64,000 nt of DNA from Chitinophaga sp. HK235 (GTDB taxonomy: Bacteria > Bacteroidota > Bacteroidia > Chitinophagales > Chitinophagaceae): positions 3,286,001-3,350,000 of the forward strand of contig NZ_CP073766.1 in NCBI RefSeq assembly GCF_018255755.1, given 5' to 3'. A model generated the notes under the pieces. The model had not been told where the DNA came from. It worked only from the letters and a program-made list of their open reading frames with translations, and made no database searches. Positions 53,721 through 62,897 of this stretch are shown here, piece after piece (positions within the stretch are counted from its first letter, which is position 1; each line of letters opens with the position of its first letter). Position numbers and translations under genes: made by a program.

Positions 53721-54926
53721 ATGAAACGATACATCCCTTTACTGCTGGCGGTTTTATGGCTTACCGCCTGTAAGGAAGAAATGATGAAGCCAGCCTATAA
53801 TGATGCTACTGCACCAGACCAGGTAACGAAGATAACCGAAGAGCCCATCCCCGGCGGTTCCCGACTGACCTATGTGCTACCTTCCAGTACCAACCTGCTG
53901 TACATACTGGCGGAGGTGACCAACAAACAAGGCGTGGTCCGGCAGTTCAAAGCATCTTATTATACCAACACCCTCCAGATTGAAGGTCTCGGTGACACTT
54001 CTCCCTATGAAGTAAAACTTTATTCGGTGAACAAAAGCGAAGTACGTTCTGCTCCGGTAACAGTGACCATCCATCCCTTGCAGCCACCATTTGCTGATGT
54101 GTTCAAATCATTTGTGATGAATGCCGACTTCGGCGGTGTCAACCTCAAATTCAGCAATCCTACAGGCCTGGAGCTGGAGATAGGCTTCTGTGGCCCCGAT
54201 TCCGTGCAGAAAGGTATCTCCCTGCTCGATACTTATTTCACCGCCACCAAAGACGGCAACCATACCTTCCGCGGGCTGCCTCCCAACAAGGCCAGGTTCG
54301 GGGTTTTCATCCGTGACAAATGGGGCAATACCTCCGATACCCTTTTCCAGGAACTGACACCCCTATACGAAAAGATGCTTGATAAATCCAAATTCAGGGA
54401 GATCAAACTGCCCGGCGACGGACCAGTATATACTACTGAATGGAATATCGCCTATCGCTTCCTCTGGGATGGAAAATACTCTTCTTCCTTCAGCAATCCC
54501 TATGACGGCAATGGCAACAACTGGCAGAACCTTTCCACCAACGGCCCTAGCGACGGCACTCCTATCCATATCACAATAGACCTGGGAGAAACCGCTCATA
54601 TCAGCCGCTTCCGCATCAACCATTACTATCGTTTCACACATAAGGCTCTCCGTAAATATGAGCTCTGGGGCAGTAACAATCCGCCTGCCGATGGCAGCTG
54701 GGACAACTGGACCAAAATACTGTATTACGAACAGGAGAAACCTTCCGGGCTGCAAGGCGAACAATATAACGATGCAGATGCCGAAGTATGGCTGCGCGGC
54801 GATATGGCCAACTTCCCCGATGGGCTGCCTGCCTTCCGCTATATCCGGGTGAAATGCCTGGAGAACTGGATGGGCAACGGTAACATGTCTTTTTCCGAAA
54901 TCACTTTCTGGGGAGATACCAAATAA
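53721..54926 (+). CDS. DUF4959/DUF5126/DUF5000-type surface lipoprotein with discoidin-like C-terminus
   Basis: 401 residues. Lipobox LTAC (Cys17). The N-terminal 110 residues (TYVLPSSTNLLYILAEVTNK) match the fibronectin-like DUF4959 pattern. The middle (about 120-215) corresponds to DUF5126 (FGGVNLKFSNPTGLELEI; GVFIRDKWGNTSDTLF). The C-terminal part (about 245-400) is a discoidin-like DUF5000 domain: ITIDLGETAHISRFRI, RKYELWGSNNP, FRYIRVKCLENWMGNG. The last is a galactose-binding-like fold, so the protein is probably a surface glycan-binding protein for the SusC/SusD system. It follows SusD in the operon. Confidence 0.88.
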   Translation: MKRYIPLLLAVLWLTACKEEMMKPAYNDATAPDQVTKITEEPIPGGSRLTYVLPSSTNLLYILAEVTNKQGVVRQFKASYYTNTLQIEGLGDTSPYEVKLYSVNKSEVRSAPVTVTIHPLQPPFADVFKSFVMNADFGGVNLKFSNPTGLELEIGFCGPDSVQKGISLLDTYFTATKDGNHTFRGLPPNKARFGVFIRDKWGNTSDTLFQELTPLYEKMLDKSKFREIKLPGDGPVYTTEWNIAYRFLWDGKYSSSFSNPYDGNGNNWQNLSTNGPSDGTPIHITIDLGETAHISRFRINHYYRFTHKALRKYELWGSNNPPADGSWDNWTKILYYEQEKPSGLQGEQYNDADAEVWLRGDMANFPDGLPAFRYIRVKCLENWMGNGNMSFSEITFWGDTK

Positions 54927-54946
54927 CAGTTTAAAAAAATTCCACT

Positions 54947-55624
54947 ATGAAAAAAATACCCATCCCTGTTTATATACTGCTGAGTATCCTGTTGCTGGCC
55001 AGTTGCAGCAAAATGGATGATTACCTGCAACTCTCCGGCCGCCAGGAAATCGCCTACACCGGAAGAGTAGATTCGCTGAAAGTACTGCCCGGCGACGGCA
55101 GGCTTAAACTGACCTGGCTGCTGATATCTGATCCCAAAATCACAGGTGTCACCATTTATTACAACAGCCGGAAAGACTCTGTAGTACTGCCTGTCGAGAG
55201 AAGCGCCGGCATCGACTCTATGTCATATCTCTTCAGTAACATGCCGGAAGGTAGTTACAGCTTCGAAGTATATACCTGGAATAACAGCGGCTCACGTTCC
55301 GTGCCCGCCTACATCACCGGCCGCTCTTACGGGCCTATTTATAAAAGCAGTCTGCTCAACCGTGCCCTTACTACCGCCACACTCATAGATTCAGATGCAC
55401 AGCTCAGCTGGGGCCTTGCAGAAGAAACCATCACCGGAATGGAAGTCAGCTATACCAGCAATACCGGGCAATCCGTCGTTGTGCAGGCGCCTCGCAGCGC
55501 CCTCAGCACCACACTTAAAAATTATCAGCCGGGCAGCTCTTTCTCCTACAGAACTTCCTTCCGACCCGATACGCTGTGTATCGATACTTTTTATGCAGAT
55601 GCCGTTACCCGTCAACCACAATGA
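54947..55624 (+). CDS. DUF4998-type surface lipoprotein
   Basis: 225 residues. The signal peptide ends LLLASC (Cys17). The mature part starts KMDDYLQLSGRQEIAYTGRV, followed by VLPGDGRLKLTWLLISDPKI and GVTIYYNSRKDSVVL, the DUF4998 pattern (fibronectin III-like). A second beta-sandwich follows (about 140-220). It lies 20 bases after the DUF5000-type gene and 21 before the DUF4855-type gene, so all three are in one operon. Its role is presumably ligand capture; no enzyme motif is present. Confidence 0.88.
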   Translation: MKKIPIPVYILLSILLLASCSKMDDYLQLSGRQEIAYTGRVDSLKVLPGDGRLKLTWLLISDPKITGVTIYYNSRKDSVVLPVERSAGIDSMSYLFSNMPEGSYSFEVYTWNNSGSRSVPAYITGRSYGPIYKSSLLNRALTTATLIDSDAQLSWGLAEETITGMEVSYTSNTGQSVVVQAPRSALSTTLKNYQPGSSFSYRTSFRPDTLCIDTFYADAVTRQPQ

Positions 55625-55645
55625 TTCACTTAAAATTGATACCAT

Positions 55646-56755
55646 ATGAAAAAACTTTCATTGCTGTTTACCACGCTGGTGCTGATGACCAGCACCGTAC
55701 TGTTAGGCACCTCCTGTCAGAAGGTGTATACAGAAACCTCCGTTGCCAAAAAAGATACGACCACCGCACAGCCACTGCCAGCCTGGTATATCTCTGATCT
55801 GGCGCTTATCTACCAGGGCGGCATCCAGCGCCTGCCCTGGACCAAAGACCAGCTGATCCCGTATATATATCGCAAAACAAATACGGGCGTCGACTGGCTC
55901 TTCGATGGTTTCCTGTTCATCGAATTTAAAGATGGAATGGGCCACGAATATGCCGAAGGCTACGAACCGCTGCCAGCCGGTAAAACAGAATGGCAATGGT
56001 TGCTGGACCGCAACTTTGAAAACGGGAAAGCCCTGCATGCACTGGATGATGTGCTCGATAGTCTGGCACAACTAAACATAACGCCTAAACGTAAACGGAA
56101 AGTAGTGCTCACGCTGCCCGAACCCATCCGGACACTGAGCAACTGGGGTGACCTCAACGGCAGAACGCTCAACTTCGCCAACACCGCCGACAGAGAGGCT
56201 GCCTGCGCCTGGTACATCGAAACAGCCCTGGCCAAATGGCAGGCCGCCAATTTCAAACATATTGAACTGATGGGCTTTTACTGGGTGGCAGAACAAAATA
56301 CCGGCGCCGTGGAAATACTTCCCACCGTGGCCGCCAATATCCACAGTAAACAGCAGCGGTTTTACTGGATACCCTATTATGGCGCAGCAGGAGCTGCCAA
56401 CTGGAAAAGCATGGGCTTTGATATCGCCTATCAGCAGCCCAATTATTTCTTTGATCTCTCCTCTCCCTACTCTATCCTCACCGGAGCTATCAATTTTGCG
56501 CAAAAAAATAAAATGGCGCTGGAAATGGAATTCGATGACCGCCTGATGAACCAGGCCGGATACCGTCAGAAATATACAGACTACATCAATGAATTTACCA
56601 AGGCAGGTGCCTGGAATAACCTGCCGGTAGCCTATTACGAAGGTGGTGGCGCCTGGCTCACCATGTCACTCAGCACCGACCCCGAAATAAAAGGTCTGGT
56701 GAAACGGCTGTCAGATATTATCGTTACCCGGCAAACGGCAGCGGACCAACGATAA
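55646..56755 (+). CDS. DUF4855-type secreted protein (possible TIM-barrel glycosidase-like)
   Basis: 369 residues with a lipoprotein-type leader (LLGTSC, Cys23). The sequence SDLALIYQGGIQRLPWTKDQ, WLFDGFLFIEFKDG, KRKVVLTLPEPIRTL, HIELMGFYWVAEQ and FYWIPYYGAAGAANWKSMGF follows the DUF4855 family. Its beta-strand/helix alternation and strand-end acidic residues (Glu148-region LTLPEP, Glu of MALEMEFDDR) look like a TIM barrel that may hydrolyse or bind glycan. It is the only likely enzyme of this locus. A strong terminator follows. Confidence 0.85.
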   Translation: MKKLSLLFTTLVLMTSTVLLGTSCQKVYTETSVAKKDTTTAQPLPAWYISDLALIYQGGIQRLPWTKDQLIPYIYRKTNTGVDWLFDGFLFIEFKDGMGHEYAEGYEPLPAGKTEWQWLLDRNFENGKALHALDDVLDSLAQLNITPKRKRKVVLTLPEPIRTLSNWGDLNGRTLNFANTADREAACAWYIETALAKWQAANFKHIELMGFYWVAEQNTGAVEILPTVAANIHSKQQRFYWIPYYGAAGAANWKSMGFDIAYQQPNYFFDLSSPYSILTGAINFAQKNKMALEMEFDDRLMNQAGYRQKYTDYINEFTKAGAWNNLPVAYYEGGGAWLTMSLSTDPEIKGLVKRLSDIIVTRQTAADQR

Positions 56756-56784
56756 TGGTCTGTCTTTTCCCTCCTATAAATTCA

Positions 56785-56819
56785 ACACCCGGTCATACAA
56801 GATGACCGGGTGTTTTTTT
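56785..56819 (+). terminator. Rho-independent terminator of the second SusC/SusD operon
   Basis: ACACCCGGTCAT (56785-56796) pairs perfectly with ATGACCGGGTGT (56802-56813) across a 5-base loop, followed by seven T residues. It ends the 46261-56755 operon and lies just before the convergent minus-strand gene. Confidence 0.95.
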
Positions 56820-56842
56820 GGAAGACCATCACATTTTTGGTA

Positions 56843-57796
56843 TCAGGCTGTTACTTCGGCCTGTGCTGGTTTCATTTGTTTGGCAGTTACAAATGATGCC
56901 ATTTTAGGGATCATGTGACCTAAACAAACGCCTATATTAAACGCAGCTGTAAAATTCTGTGCTTCTGTTTTAACATTTCCATTTGCATCCTGCCCGTTTA
57001 CGTCATCATCAAAATGACCTTCCCTGTCTGTAATACCGGACATAAAAACAAAGGGAGCATCGCATAACAGCCTGATAACGCCGTGCGTTGTTTCCACGGA
57101 ACCTACCGGTAATGTATTGCCTGTATCGGCCAGGGCTTTCAGGCCGCTCTGGTCGGAGGTTTGGTAATCGGCGTAGTTAGTGATATTAACAACGCTGAGG
57201 CCTATATAATCTTTATCAGACATGACTTCTATATTGGCAGAAGGATGGAGATAAGGCTTCAGTAACCGGGATTCGATAGCATTGACAGTAGCATTGTCCA
57301 TCAGCTTGAAAAAGTCGGGGGATACAGCGGAATAGAGTACTTTTTCAAAGTCTTTGGGATCGTCCCACTGGCTTTGGATATTTTCTCCGTTAGGATGAAA
57401 ATTGTGAATGAAGATATTGCTGCCCATCACCACACAACCGTTGTTGTTTCCGCCATCCAGGCCCAGGGCGGCGGTTCCGAGTGCAACGACCAGGTCCGGG
57501 GTTTCCTGTCTGTAATTGAGCACCTTAGGCAGACAGACGTGTTTGCCTTGTGAGCTGGAAGGATTCCATTGACTGTCCATGATATCCTGTATACACCAAA
57601 GTTCTATGGTCACCTGCGGAAAGCAGTCCCAGATAGCGCGTGGTTGCGGAGAACCGGGTAAGAAAGTCCAGGGATAATTTAAATGAGTAGGATTGGGCAG
57701 CCCGCTCGGCCGCATTCTGATGTTTAATAATGCATTCAGAATGGGTTCTACTTCCCATGATTTGTTACCGATTAACAGGATTCGTTTCATGCTCAT
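56843..57796 (-). CDS. Nucleoside-phosphorylase-superfamily-like protein (tentative)
   Basis: 317 residues, no signal peptide. The start KRILLIGNKSWEVEPIL looks like the first strand of a nucleotide-binding fold. TPDLVVALGTAALGLDGG, LPVGSVETTHGVIRLL and FVFMSGITDREGHFDDDV, then AQNFTAAFNIGVCLG near the C-terminus, follow the order seen in the MTAN/PNP superfamily (glycine-rich early strand, then the RGISD-like strand and the Asn/Ala-rich final helix). Catalytic residues of known members are not clearly conserved. The gene is alone, convergent with the plus-strand operon and separated from the iron-uptake operon by a terminator. Stand-alone members sometimes act as nucleoside or NAD processing modules of defence systems, but nothing here proves that. 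Confidence 0.7.
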   Translation of the reverse strand: MSMKRILLIGNKSWEVEPILNALLNIRMRPSGLPNPTHLNYPWTFLPGSPQPRAIWDCFPQVTIELWCIQDIMDSQWNPSSSQGKHVCLPKVLNYRQETPDLVVALGTAALGLDGGNNNGCVVMGSNIFIHNFHPNGENIQSQWDDPKDFEKVLYSAVSPDFFKLMDNATVNAIESRLLKPYLHPSANIEVMSDKDYIGLSVVNITNYADYQTSDQSGLKALADTGNTLPVGSVETTHGVIRLLCDAPFVFMSGITDREGHFDDDVNGQDANGNVKTEAQNFTAAFNIGVCLGHMIPKMASFVTAKQMKPAQAEVTA

Positions 57797-57966
57797 AATG
57801 TTGAGGTTTTAAAAATGATTAAAAGATTGGAAATTGGTTTGATACTATGGAACAAGCCCGTTCTCATACTGGGGTTGATGGGTTCTGTCAGGAATAGTGT
57901 TGAATATGGTAAATAAGATATGCAGTTGTTATAACAGCCGGAAGATAGAAAAGGTTGCAGCTGTTG

Positions 57967-57999
57967 TATAAAAAGAAAGGCCCGGCATAAGCCGGACCT
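57967..57999 (-). terminator. Terminator of the iron-uptake operon
   Basis: On the minus strand AGGTCCGGC (57999-57991) pairs with GCCGGGCCT (57986-57978), including one U-G pair, across a 4-base loop, followed by TTTCTTTTTA. It lies 41 bases after the PepSY gene. Confidence 0.85.
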
Positions 58000-58039
58000 G
58001 TTTCTGTATGGTTATAAGCCGGAAACCGGTGTTGCTGTT

Positions 58040-59254
58040 CTATTCAATGGCCGCTTTGGCGGCTGTCTTTTTAGCATAGGTCTGCTGTGGCTTTTTCTTC
58101 TTCCGTCCCCACCATATCAGGAAACCCGTCACAGGTAAGGTAGCGCCAATAAGGCTGGCGAAAAAAGCCATGAACTTGCCCGGCAGCCCCAGGATACTGC
58201 CCACATGGATATCATAGTTCATGCGTCGCAGTTTGGTACCAAAACCGGCTTCTTCAAACCGTGCCGCATATACGTTGTCTTCTTTCAGCTCCTCCAGCGT
58301 ATGCCGGTCAAATACATAGCGCACATTGTTGTAATACTGACCTTTACTCGGATATACGTTGATGGTGATCACCGATGCCGCTTTGGCCGTATCCGGAAAA
58401 CTCATATAAAAACCCGTGGAACGTGGATTACTGCTCGTTACCCGCTGCCATACCATATCCATCGACTCCGCCATCGTGAATTTATTATGCGCCGACTGCG
58501 TAGAATCAGATTTCATCTCTGTATAAGCAGGCAGAGACCGGCCTCCCGAGGTAGCCCAATACAATCCATTGCTCCACCATTCCAGCCCCCATACCATACC
58601 GGTAACGCCTATAGCAAATAATACAAGCAGCGCATAAAATCCCAGCACATTGTGCAGGTCGTAGTTGACCCGCTTGAAACTGGCGCCCCACTTGATTTTA
58701 AAGCTCTGTTCCCTGGTGGTTTTATTCCATTTCTTCGGCCACCACAGCACCATACCGGTTACCAGCGTGATCACAAATATCAGTGTGCTGTAGTTCACGA
58801 TGGGCCTGCCGATCTTATAGGGCATCCAGAGAAACCGGTGTCCGTTCAGTATCCAGCGGAAAAAGTCCACGTCTCCTTCCTGGCGGGTGACTTTACTGAT
58901 TACCTCGCCGGTGTAGGGATTCAGCTTGAGGGTGGAACCGCTGCGTCGCGCTCCTACATTCACTTCCACCACCTTGCCTTCACGATAGATCGCATAAGCC
59001 GCTTGTTTGTCAGGATATTCCCGTGAAGCAACCTCCAGTATTTTAGAGGGTTGAATTACCGGCCTGTCCTGTTTGGCGATGACGGTTTTAGGTTCCAGCC
59101 AACCGGTGATTTCTTCATTAAACACCCAGATACAACCTGTCAGGCAAACGATGATCAGGACGATACCTGAAATAAGCCCCAGCCACAAATGCAGCCAGGC
59201 CGAGATACGGTAAAACAAAGACCGTCCGTTTTTCTTTTTCTGCTTATTTTTCAT
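58040..59254 (-). CDS. PepSY-associated transmembrane protein (iron-uptake membrane protein)
   Basis: 404 residues. There are four membrane segments: about 21-42 (LISGIVLIIVCLTGCIWVF), 155-173, 200-222 (LLVLFAIGVTGMVWGLEWW) and 350-378 (GKFMAFFASLIGATLPVTGF), ending in a lysine-rich tail. The periplasmic loops carry PepSY-type sequences (DKQAAYAIYREGKVVEVNVG; LNPYTGEVISK). The conserved histidines (LHLWLGLISG, LNGHRFLW, YDLHNVLGFYA, NYDIHVGSILG) are typical of the PiuB/PepSY_TM group thought to reduce or release siderophore iron. It follows the DUF4374 gene by 8 bases and is the last gene of the operon. Confidence 0.93.
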   Translation of the reverse strand: MKNKQKKKNGRSLFYRISAWLHLWLGLISGIVLIIVCLTGCIWVFNEEITGWLEPKTVIAKQDRPVIQPSKILEVASREYPDKQAAYAIYREGKVVEVNVGARRSGSTLKLNPYTGEVISKVTRQEGDVDFFRWILNGHRFLWMPYKIGRPIVNYSTLIFVITLVTGMVLWWPKKWNKTTREQSFKIKWGASFKRVNYDLHNVLGFYALLVLFAIGVTGMVWGLEWWSNGLYWATSGGRSLPAYTEMKSDSTQSAHNKFTMAESMDMVWQRVTSSNPRSTGFYMSFPDTAKAASVITINVYPSKGQYYNNVRYVFDRHTLEELKEDNVYAARFEEAGFGTKLRRMNYDIHVGSILGLPGKFMAFFASLIGATLPVTGFLIWWGRKKKKPQQTYAKKTAAKAAIE

Positions 59255-59262
59255 ACCGCTGA

Positions 59263-60504
59263 TTAGTAGATCATTTTGGTGATGGAAGTGATGGTGCCGC
59301 CTTCTACTTTTAATCCACGTGTAGCCGTTGCCGTTACCATATCAATCTTGTAAATCCAGTTGCCCGAAGGTGTGTTCAAACCGATATATCCGGTTTTGCC
59401 ATCATCTGATAAAGTGTTGTTGTTATAAGGGGCAGAAGTGCTGATGATTTCCTGCGGAGCGCCCTTCATCCATTCAAATGACTGGTTGACAACATCTACC
59501 ATGGCCATTTTCAGCTTACCGCTTAATGCCCCGGGTGTATCATACAACATCAGCAACATTTTATTATTACCCAGGTACAGCTGTGATGCAATATGATGTC
59601 CACCGGATTTTTCCTGCACATTAAAGAAATAGGTTTGATCGAATTCAGTAGTGCCATGTGGTACTTTGATAATAGCAGACGGATTTTGGGAAGTAGGTTT
59701 GGAACTGTTTTTAGCAGCTGCCGGAGAATAAGCGTATACATCTCCGTTTTCTGTGACAGCCAGCCCGTTGTTAAAATAGTTGCCGATAAAGCTGGTCCTG
59801 TTGTCGCGGATCACTTTCTCCAGGTTCAGGTCCGGATAAGAGAAGACAGCGATCCAGCTGCTATCGGGGTAGGCGGTACCAAAAGCATCGCCACAGCAAC
59901 CTTTGATACTCATATACGGTGCAAATACTTTATTGCCTACCTGCGTGGCCCAGGTAAAATGCGCCCGTTCTCCATTGGCGGCCAGTTTCACAATGTTGAT
60001 CTGTTTTTCGCCGTTCACGCTCGATTTCAGGGCATCGATACGATAGCAGGATGCATTCTCATTACCGCTGCGGGGCACTTTCATCAGCAGCAGTTCATCA
60101 TTAACCTTGGTGAGTACCTGCACGGTCTCTGCCTGGAAAAACCGGGTCAGCACCAGTTTGCCAGCCTGGGTAAGACGATAGGTCGTCACATCCCCGGGAT
60201 TGCCCTGTCCGTATAAAAGGCTGAAGAACCTTCCTTTATGGGTGAGATAATAACGATAAGACCCATCCTGTTCTTTACCATTACCACTGGTAGAAACAGA
60301 TCCACTGCTGATATCATCTGCAGTGAGCAGATAGTCGGCAATACCGGTTGTTCCTACAGGCGTAGCCGTTATAATATATTTTGTCAATCCTTTGGGTTCG
60401 TATTCCTGGAAATCTTCCGTGCTCAGTGTGTTCTCCTTATCGCAGGAAGACATTCCCAAAGTAATACTGGCTGCAAGGAATAAAAGTCTGCTGATCTTCT
60501 TCAT
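59263..60504 (-). CDS. DUF4374-family lipoprotein of the iron-uptake operon
   Basis: 413 residues. Lipobox MSSC (Cys21). The sequence matches DUF4374: GLTKYIITATPVGTTGIADY, GSYRYYLTHKGRFFSLLYGQ, then beta-propeller-like repeats (FSYPDLNLEKVI; YNNNTLSDDGKTGYIGLNTP). Members occur between TonB receptors and PepSY proteins in Bacteroidota; a role as siderophore- or haem-binding partner of the receptor is assumed, not shown. It lies 26 bases after the receptor gene. Confidence 0.92.
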   Translation of the reverse strand: MKKISRLLFLAASITLGMSSCDKENTLSTEDFQEYEPKGLTKYIITATPVGTTGIADYLLTADDISSGSVSTSGNGKEQDGSYRYYLTHKGRFFSLLYGQGNPGDVTTYRLTQAGKLVLTRFFQAETVQVLTKVNDELLLMKVPRSGNENASCYRIDALKSSVNGEKQINIVKLAANGERAHFTWATQVGNKVFAPYMSIKGCCGDAFGTAYPDSSWIAVFSYPDLNLEKVIRDNRTSFIGNYFNNGLAVTENGDVYAYSPAAAKNSSKPTSQNPSAIIKVPHGTTEFDQTYFFNVQEKSGGHHIASQLYLGNNKMLLMLYDTPGALSGKLKMAMVDVVNQSFEWMKGAPQEIISTSAPYNNNTLSDDGKTGYIGLNTPSGNWIYKIDMVTATATRGLKVEGGTITSITKMIY

Positions 60505-60530
60505 AATTATTTATTTAACCGCTATCCTTA

Positions 60531-62897
60531 TTATTTACTGAAAAAATATCTCACCTTGGCATAAAAGGCTCTTCCCGGCTTTTGCAGGGTGAAGTTGTCG
60601 TATAGCCTGTTATCCACCAGGTTTTTGCATTCTACTGACACGTTGTATTTTCCATTAGCCAGACTGTATACCAGGTTCACATCCTGGCAGAACTGCCGGG
60701 GGATCTCCAGTTTCTCATCTCCCTGGCTGGGCCATGACAGATAATAAGCATGCACATACAGTAAGTTATATCCCAGCGAGAGGGTATTGCCTTTTTTCAA
60801 CACATTCTTAAAGAACAGGGAAGCATCGGCATTACCAAAGAGATAAGGCATATTGGGAATACGGTCACGGTACAACGGACTTTGTTCTTTCTGTCCGTCT
60901 TCAAAGCGGGTATTGTTGCGCAGGTTCTGATAGGTCATGTTAACGCCGGCAGTGAACAGCTGTTTGTAGGAGTAACGGATTTCACCGTCAAAGCCCAGGT
61001 TAGTCACATCTGCCAGGTTGCCATTCGTTTGTTTAGTCTGGTTGGGGTTCAACATAGGCCGGATGAAGTCTTTGGCGTTGCGGTACAGTACATTACCATC
61101 AAAGCTGAAACGATGTACCTCCTGAATATGTGTCTGATAACTGATGCCCAGGTTGAAGTTATCGCTGCTCTCCGGCTTCAGGTCCACATTACCTTCCAGG
61201 TTGATCAGATCACCAAACAGCTCTTCAGTTTCCGGCAGGCGGTAACTTTTTTCATAGGAACCTTTTATCTGCAATGAAGGTTTGATAAAATACGTAGAGG
61301 CGATACCGTAGCCCTGTTTGCTGAAGCTGGTTTCCTGGTTTTTGTAGGCTACATCGCCCCAGTTACCGCTGGGGTTATAGCTTTGGGAATATTTATTCTT
61401 CTGAGAATAATTTTTGACGAATACAGAAGTATTCCATTTTTCGCTGTAATCAAATTTATAACCGAGGCCCAGGATGTTTTTTCTTACTTTTTTAGGCTGA
61501 TCATATTTTTCATCATTGGGGAACAGCTCATCCTTACCCGAACGGCTAAACGTATTGTATACATTGTTCAGGATAAAGGAATGCCTGTCATTGAGGCGGT
61601 AGCTGAGGTTGGCGGTACCAAGGCCATTGTTGTTACGGAATTTGTACATGGAGCGTTCTCTTTCACTGCCGGCGCCGGAATATTGTTTATACTGCTGAAA
61701 CCAGTTGTAGCGACGGTATACCGTATCAATATTTTGTTCGTAGCCGAAGTTGTAGTTACCGGTGAGACTGAAATCCAGTCCTTTCACAAACAGGTCTTTC
61801 ACCTGGTATTTCAGGCTGGGCATTACGATGCTGCCTCTGCGGTGCCAGTCACCGAAAACGCTAACCATACGGGCGCCGGTCTGTATTTCTGCATAGTTCT
61901 GGCCCAGGGTGATGCCCACCAGCAGCTTATCTGCATACTTTTTTCCTACTACACCTACATTGGCAATCACCGTTTCATTATGATAGGTATCATGGAAACG
62001 CCGGATATGTTGTTTGGGATAATAATCACCGGTATTGATATCGGCTACATTCACCCATACTTTATAGTTGTTGTCGGAGTAATTCTGAAAAGCGTTCAGC
62101 TGAATGGTAAAGCCGGATTTGGCAGTATAACCGGCATTCAGGGCAGAGCGGTGTGTATTAAAGGAGCCGAAGGAATACGATGCGTCTACATACGTGCGAC
62201 GGCTGTTGTTGGTGACGATATTGATAGCACCGCCGAGTGCATCAGCGCCCAGCCAGATGGGCACTACGCCTTTATACACTTCTACTCTTTCAGCGAGGTT
62301 GATGGGAATATTATTGAGCTGGAAAGAAGAGCCGAAATTATCCATGGGCACGCCGTCCAGGAAAAACTTCACCTGTTTGCCGATGAATCCGTTGAGGGAG
62401 AAGTTCATCCGGGAGCCGAGGCCGCCGGTTTCACGAACCCTTACGCCGGAAACGCGGTCCAGTGCATGTGAGAGGTCGAGTGTGGAGTTGTATAATTTCC
62501 TGGCATCGATGGCTGTCACATTAAAAGCCTGTCTGTTTACTTCCTGGCTGGCAGTACGGCCGATCACGGAAACAGTATTAATTTCACTGATGGCGGTTTG
62601 CAGGCTGACATTGAGTTTCAGCTGTTCTCCTGCTTTCAGGGTAAAGACCTGTTGCTGGCTTTTATAGCCTACGGCAGATATCAGCAGGATATGTTTACCG
62701 GGATGGATATTTTTAAAATGATAAAAACCTTCGTCGTTGGTGATGGCATAAGCCGCACTATGCTGCAGTTTAAGGGAAGCGCCCGGCACCGGAGTGCCGG
62801 AGGCATCTTTCAGCTGGCCGCTAATGCTGCTCTGCGCATATAGGAATAGGGATAGGATACTCAAAATACCTGTCAGTAATATCTTTTTTATGTGCAT
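60531..62897 (-). CDS. TonB-dependent siderophore/iron receptor
   Basis: 788 residues. The signal peptide ends near 21 (LSLFLYAQ). A carboxypeptidase-regulatory-like domain (about 24-105, GTPVPGASLKLQHSAAYAIT) is followed by the TonB-box region INTVSVIGRTASQ, a plug (HALDRVSGVRVRETGG; VEVYKGVVPIWLGADALGGA) and a 22-strand barrel ending YAKVRYFFSK. There is no STN domain, so no FecR relay. With DUF4374 and PepSY genes downstream it makes a recognisable iron/siderophore uptake operon, which should be iron-regulated, although I see no clear Fur box in the 405-base upstream gap. Confidence 0.93.
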   Translation of the reverse strand: MHIKKILLTGILSILSLFLYAQSSISGQLKDASGTPVPGASLKLQHSAAYAITNDEGFYHFKNIHPGKHILLISAVGYKSQQQVFTLKAGEQLKLNVSLQTAISEINTVSVIGRTASQEVNRQAFNVTAIDARKLYNSTLDLSHALDRVSGVRVRETGGLGSRMNFSLNGFIGKQVKFFLDGVPMDNFGSSFQLNNIPINLAERVEVYKGVVPIWLGADALGGAINIVTNNSRRTYVDASYSFGSFNTHRSALNAGYTAKSGFTIQLNAFQNYSDNNYKVWVNVADINTGDYYPKQHIRRFHDTYHNETVIANVGVVGKKYADKLLVGITLGQNYAEIQTGARMVSVFGDWHRRGSIVMPSLKYQVKDLFVKGLDFSLTGNYNFGYEQNIDTVYRRYNWFQQYKQYSGAGSERERSMYKFRNNNGLGTANLSYRLNDRHSFILNNVYNTFSRSGKDELFPNDEKYDQPKKVRKNILGLGYKFDYSEKWNTSVFVKNYSQKNKYSQSYNPSGNWGDVAYKNQETSFSKQGYGIASTYFIKPSLQIKGSYEKSYRLPETEELFGDLINLEGNVDLKPESSDNFNLGISYQTHIQEVHRFSFDGNVLYRNAKDFIRPMLNPNQTKQTNGNLADVTNLGFDGEIRYSYKQLFTAGVNMTYQNLRNNTRFEDGQKEQSPLYRDRIPNMPYLFGNADASLFFKNVLKKGNTLSLGYNLLYVHAYYLSWPSQGDEKLEIPRQFCQDVNLVYSLANGKYNVSVECKNLVDNRLYDNFTLQKPGRAFYAKVRYFFSK

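Noticed and set aside
61383..62471. 362-codon plus-strand open frame opposite the iron receptor
   Set aside because: Same situation: the minus-strand gene has clear TonB receptor motifs along its length, and the antisense frame has none.
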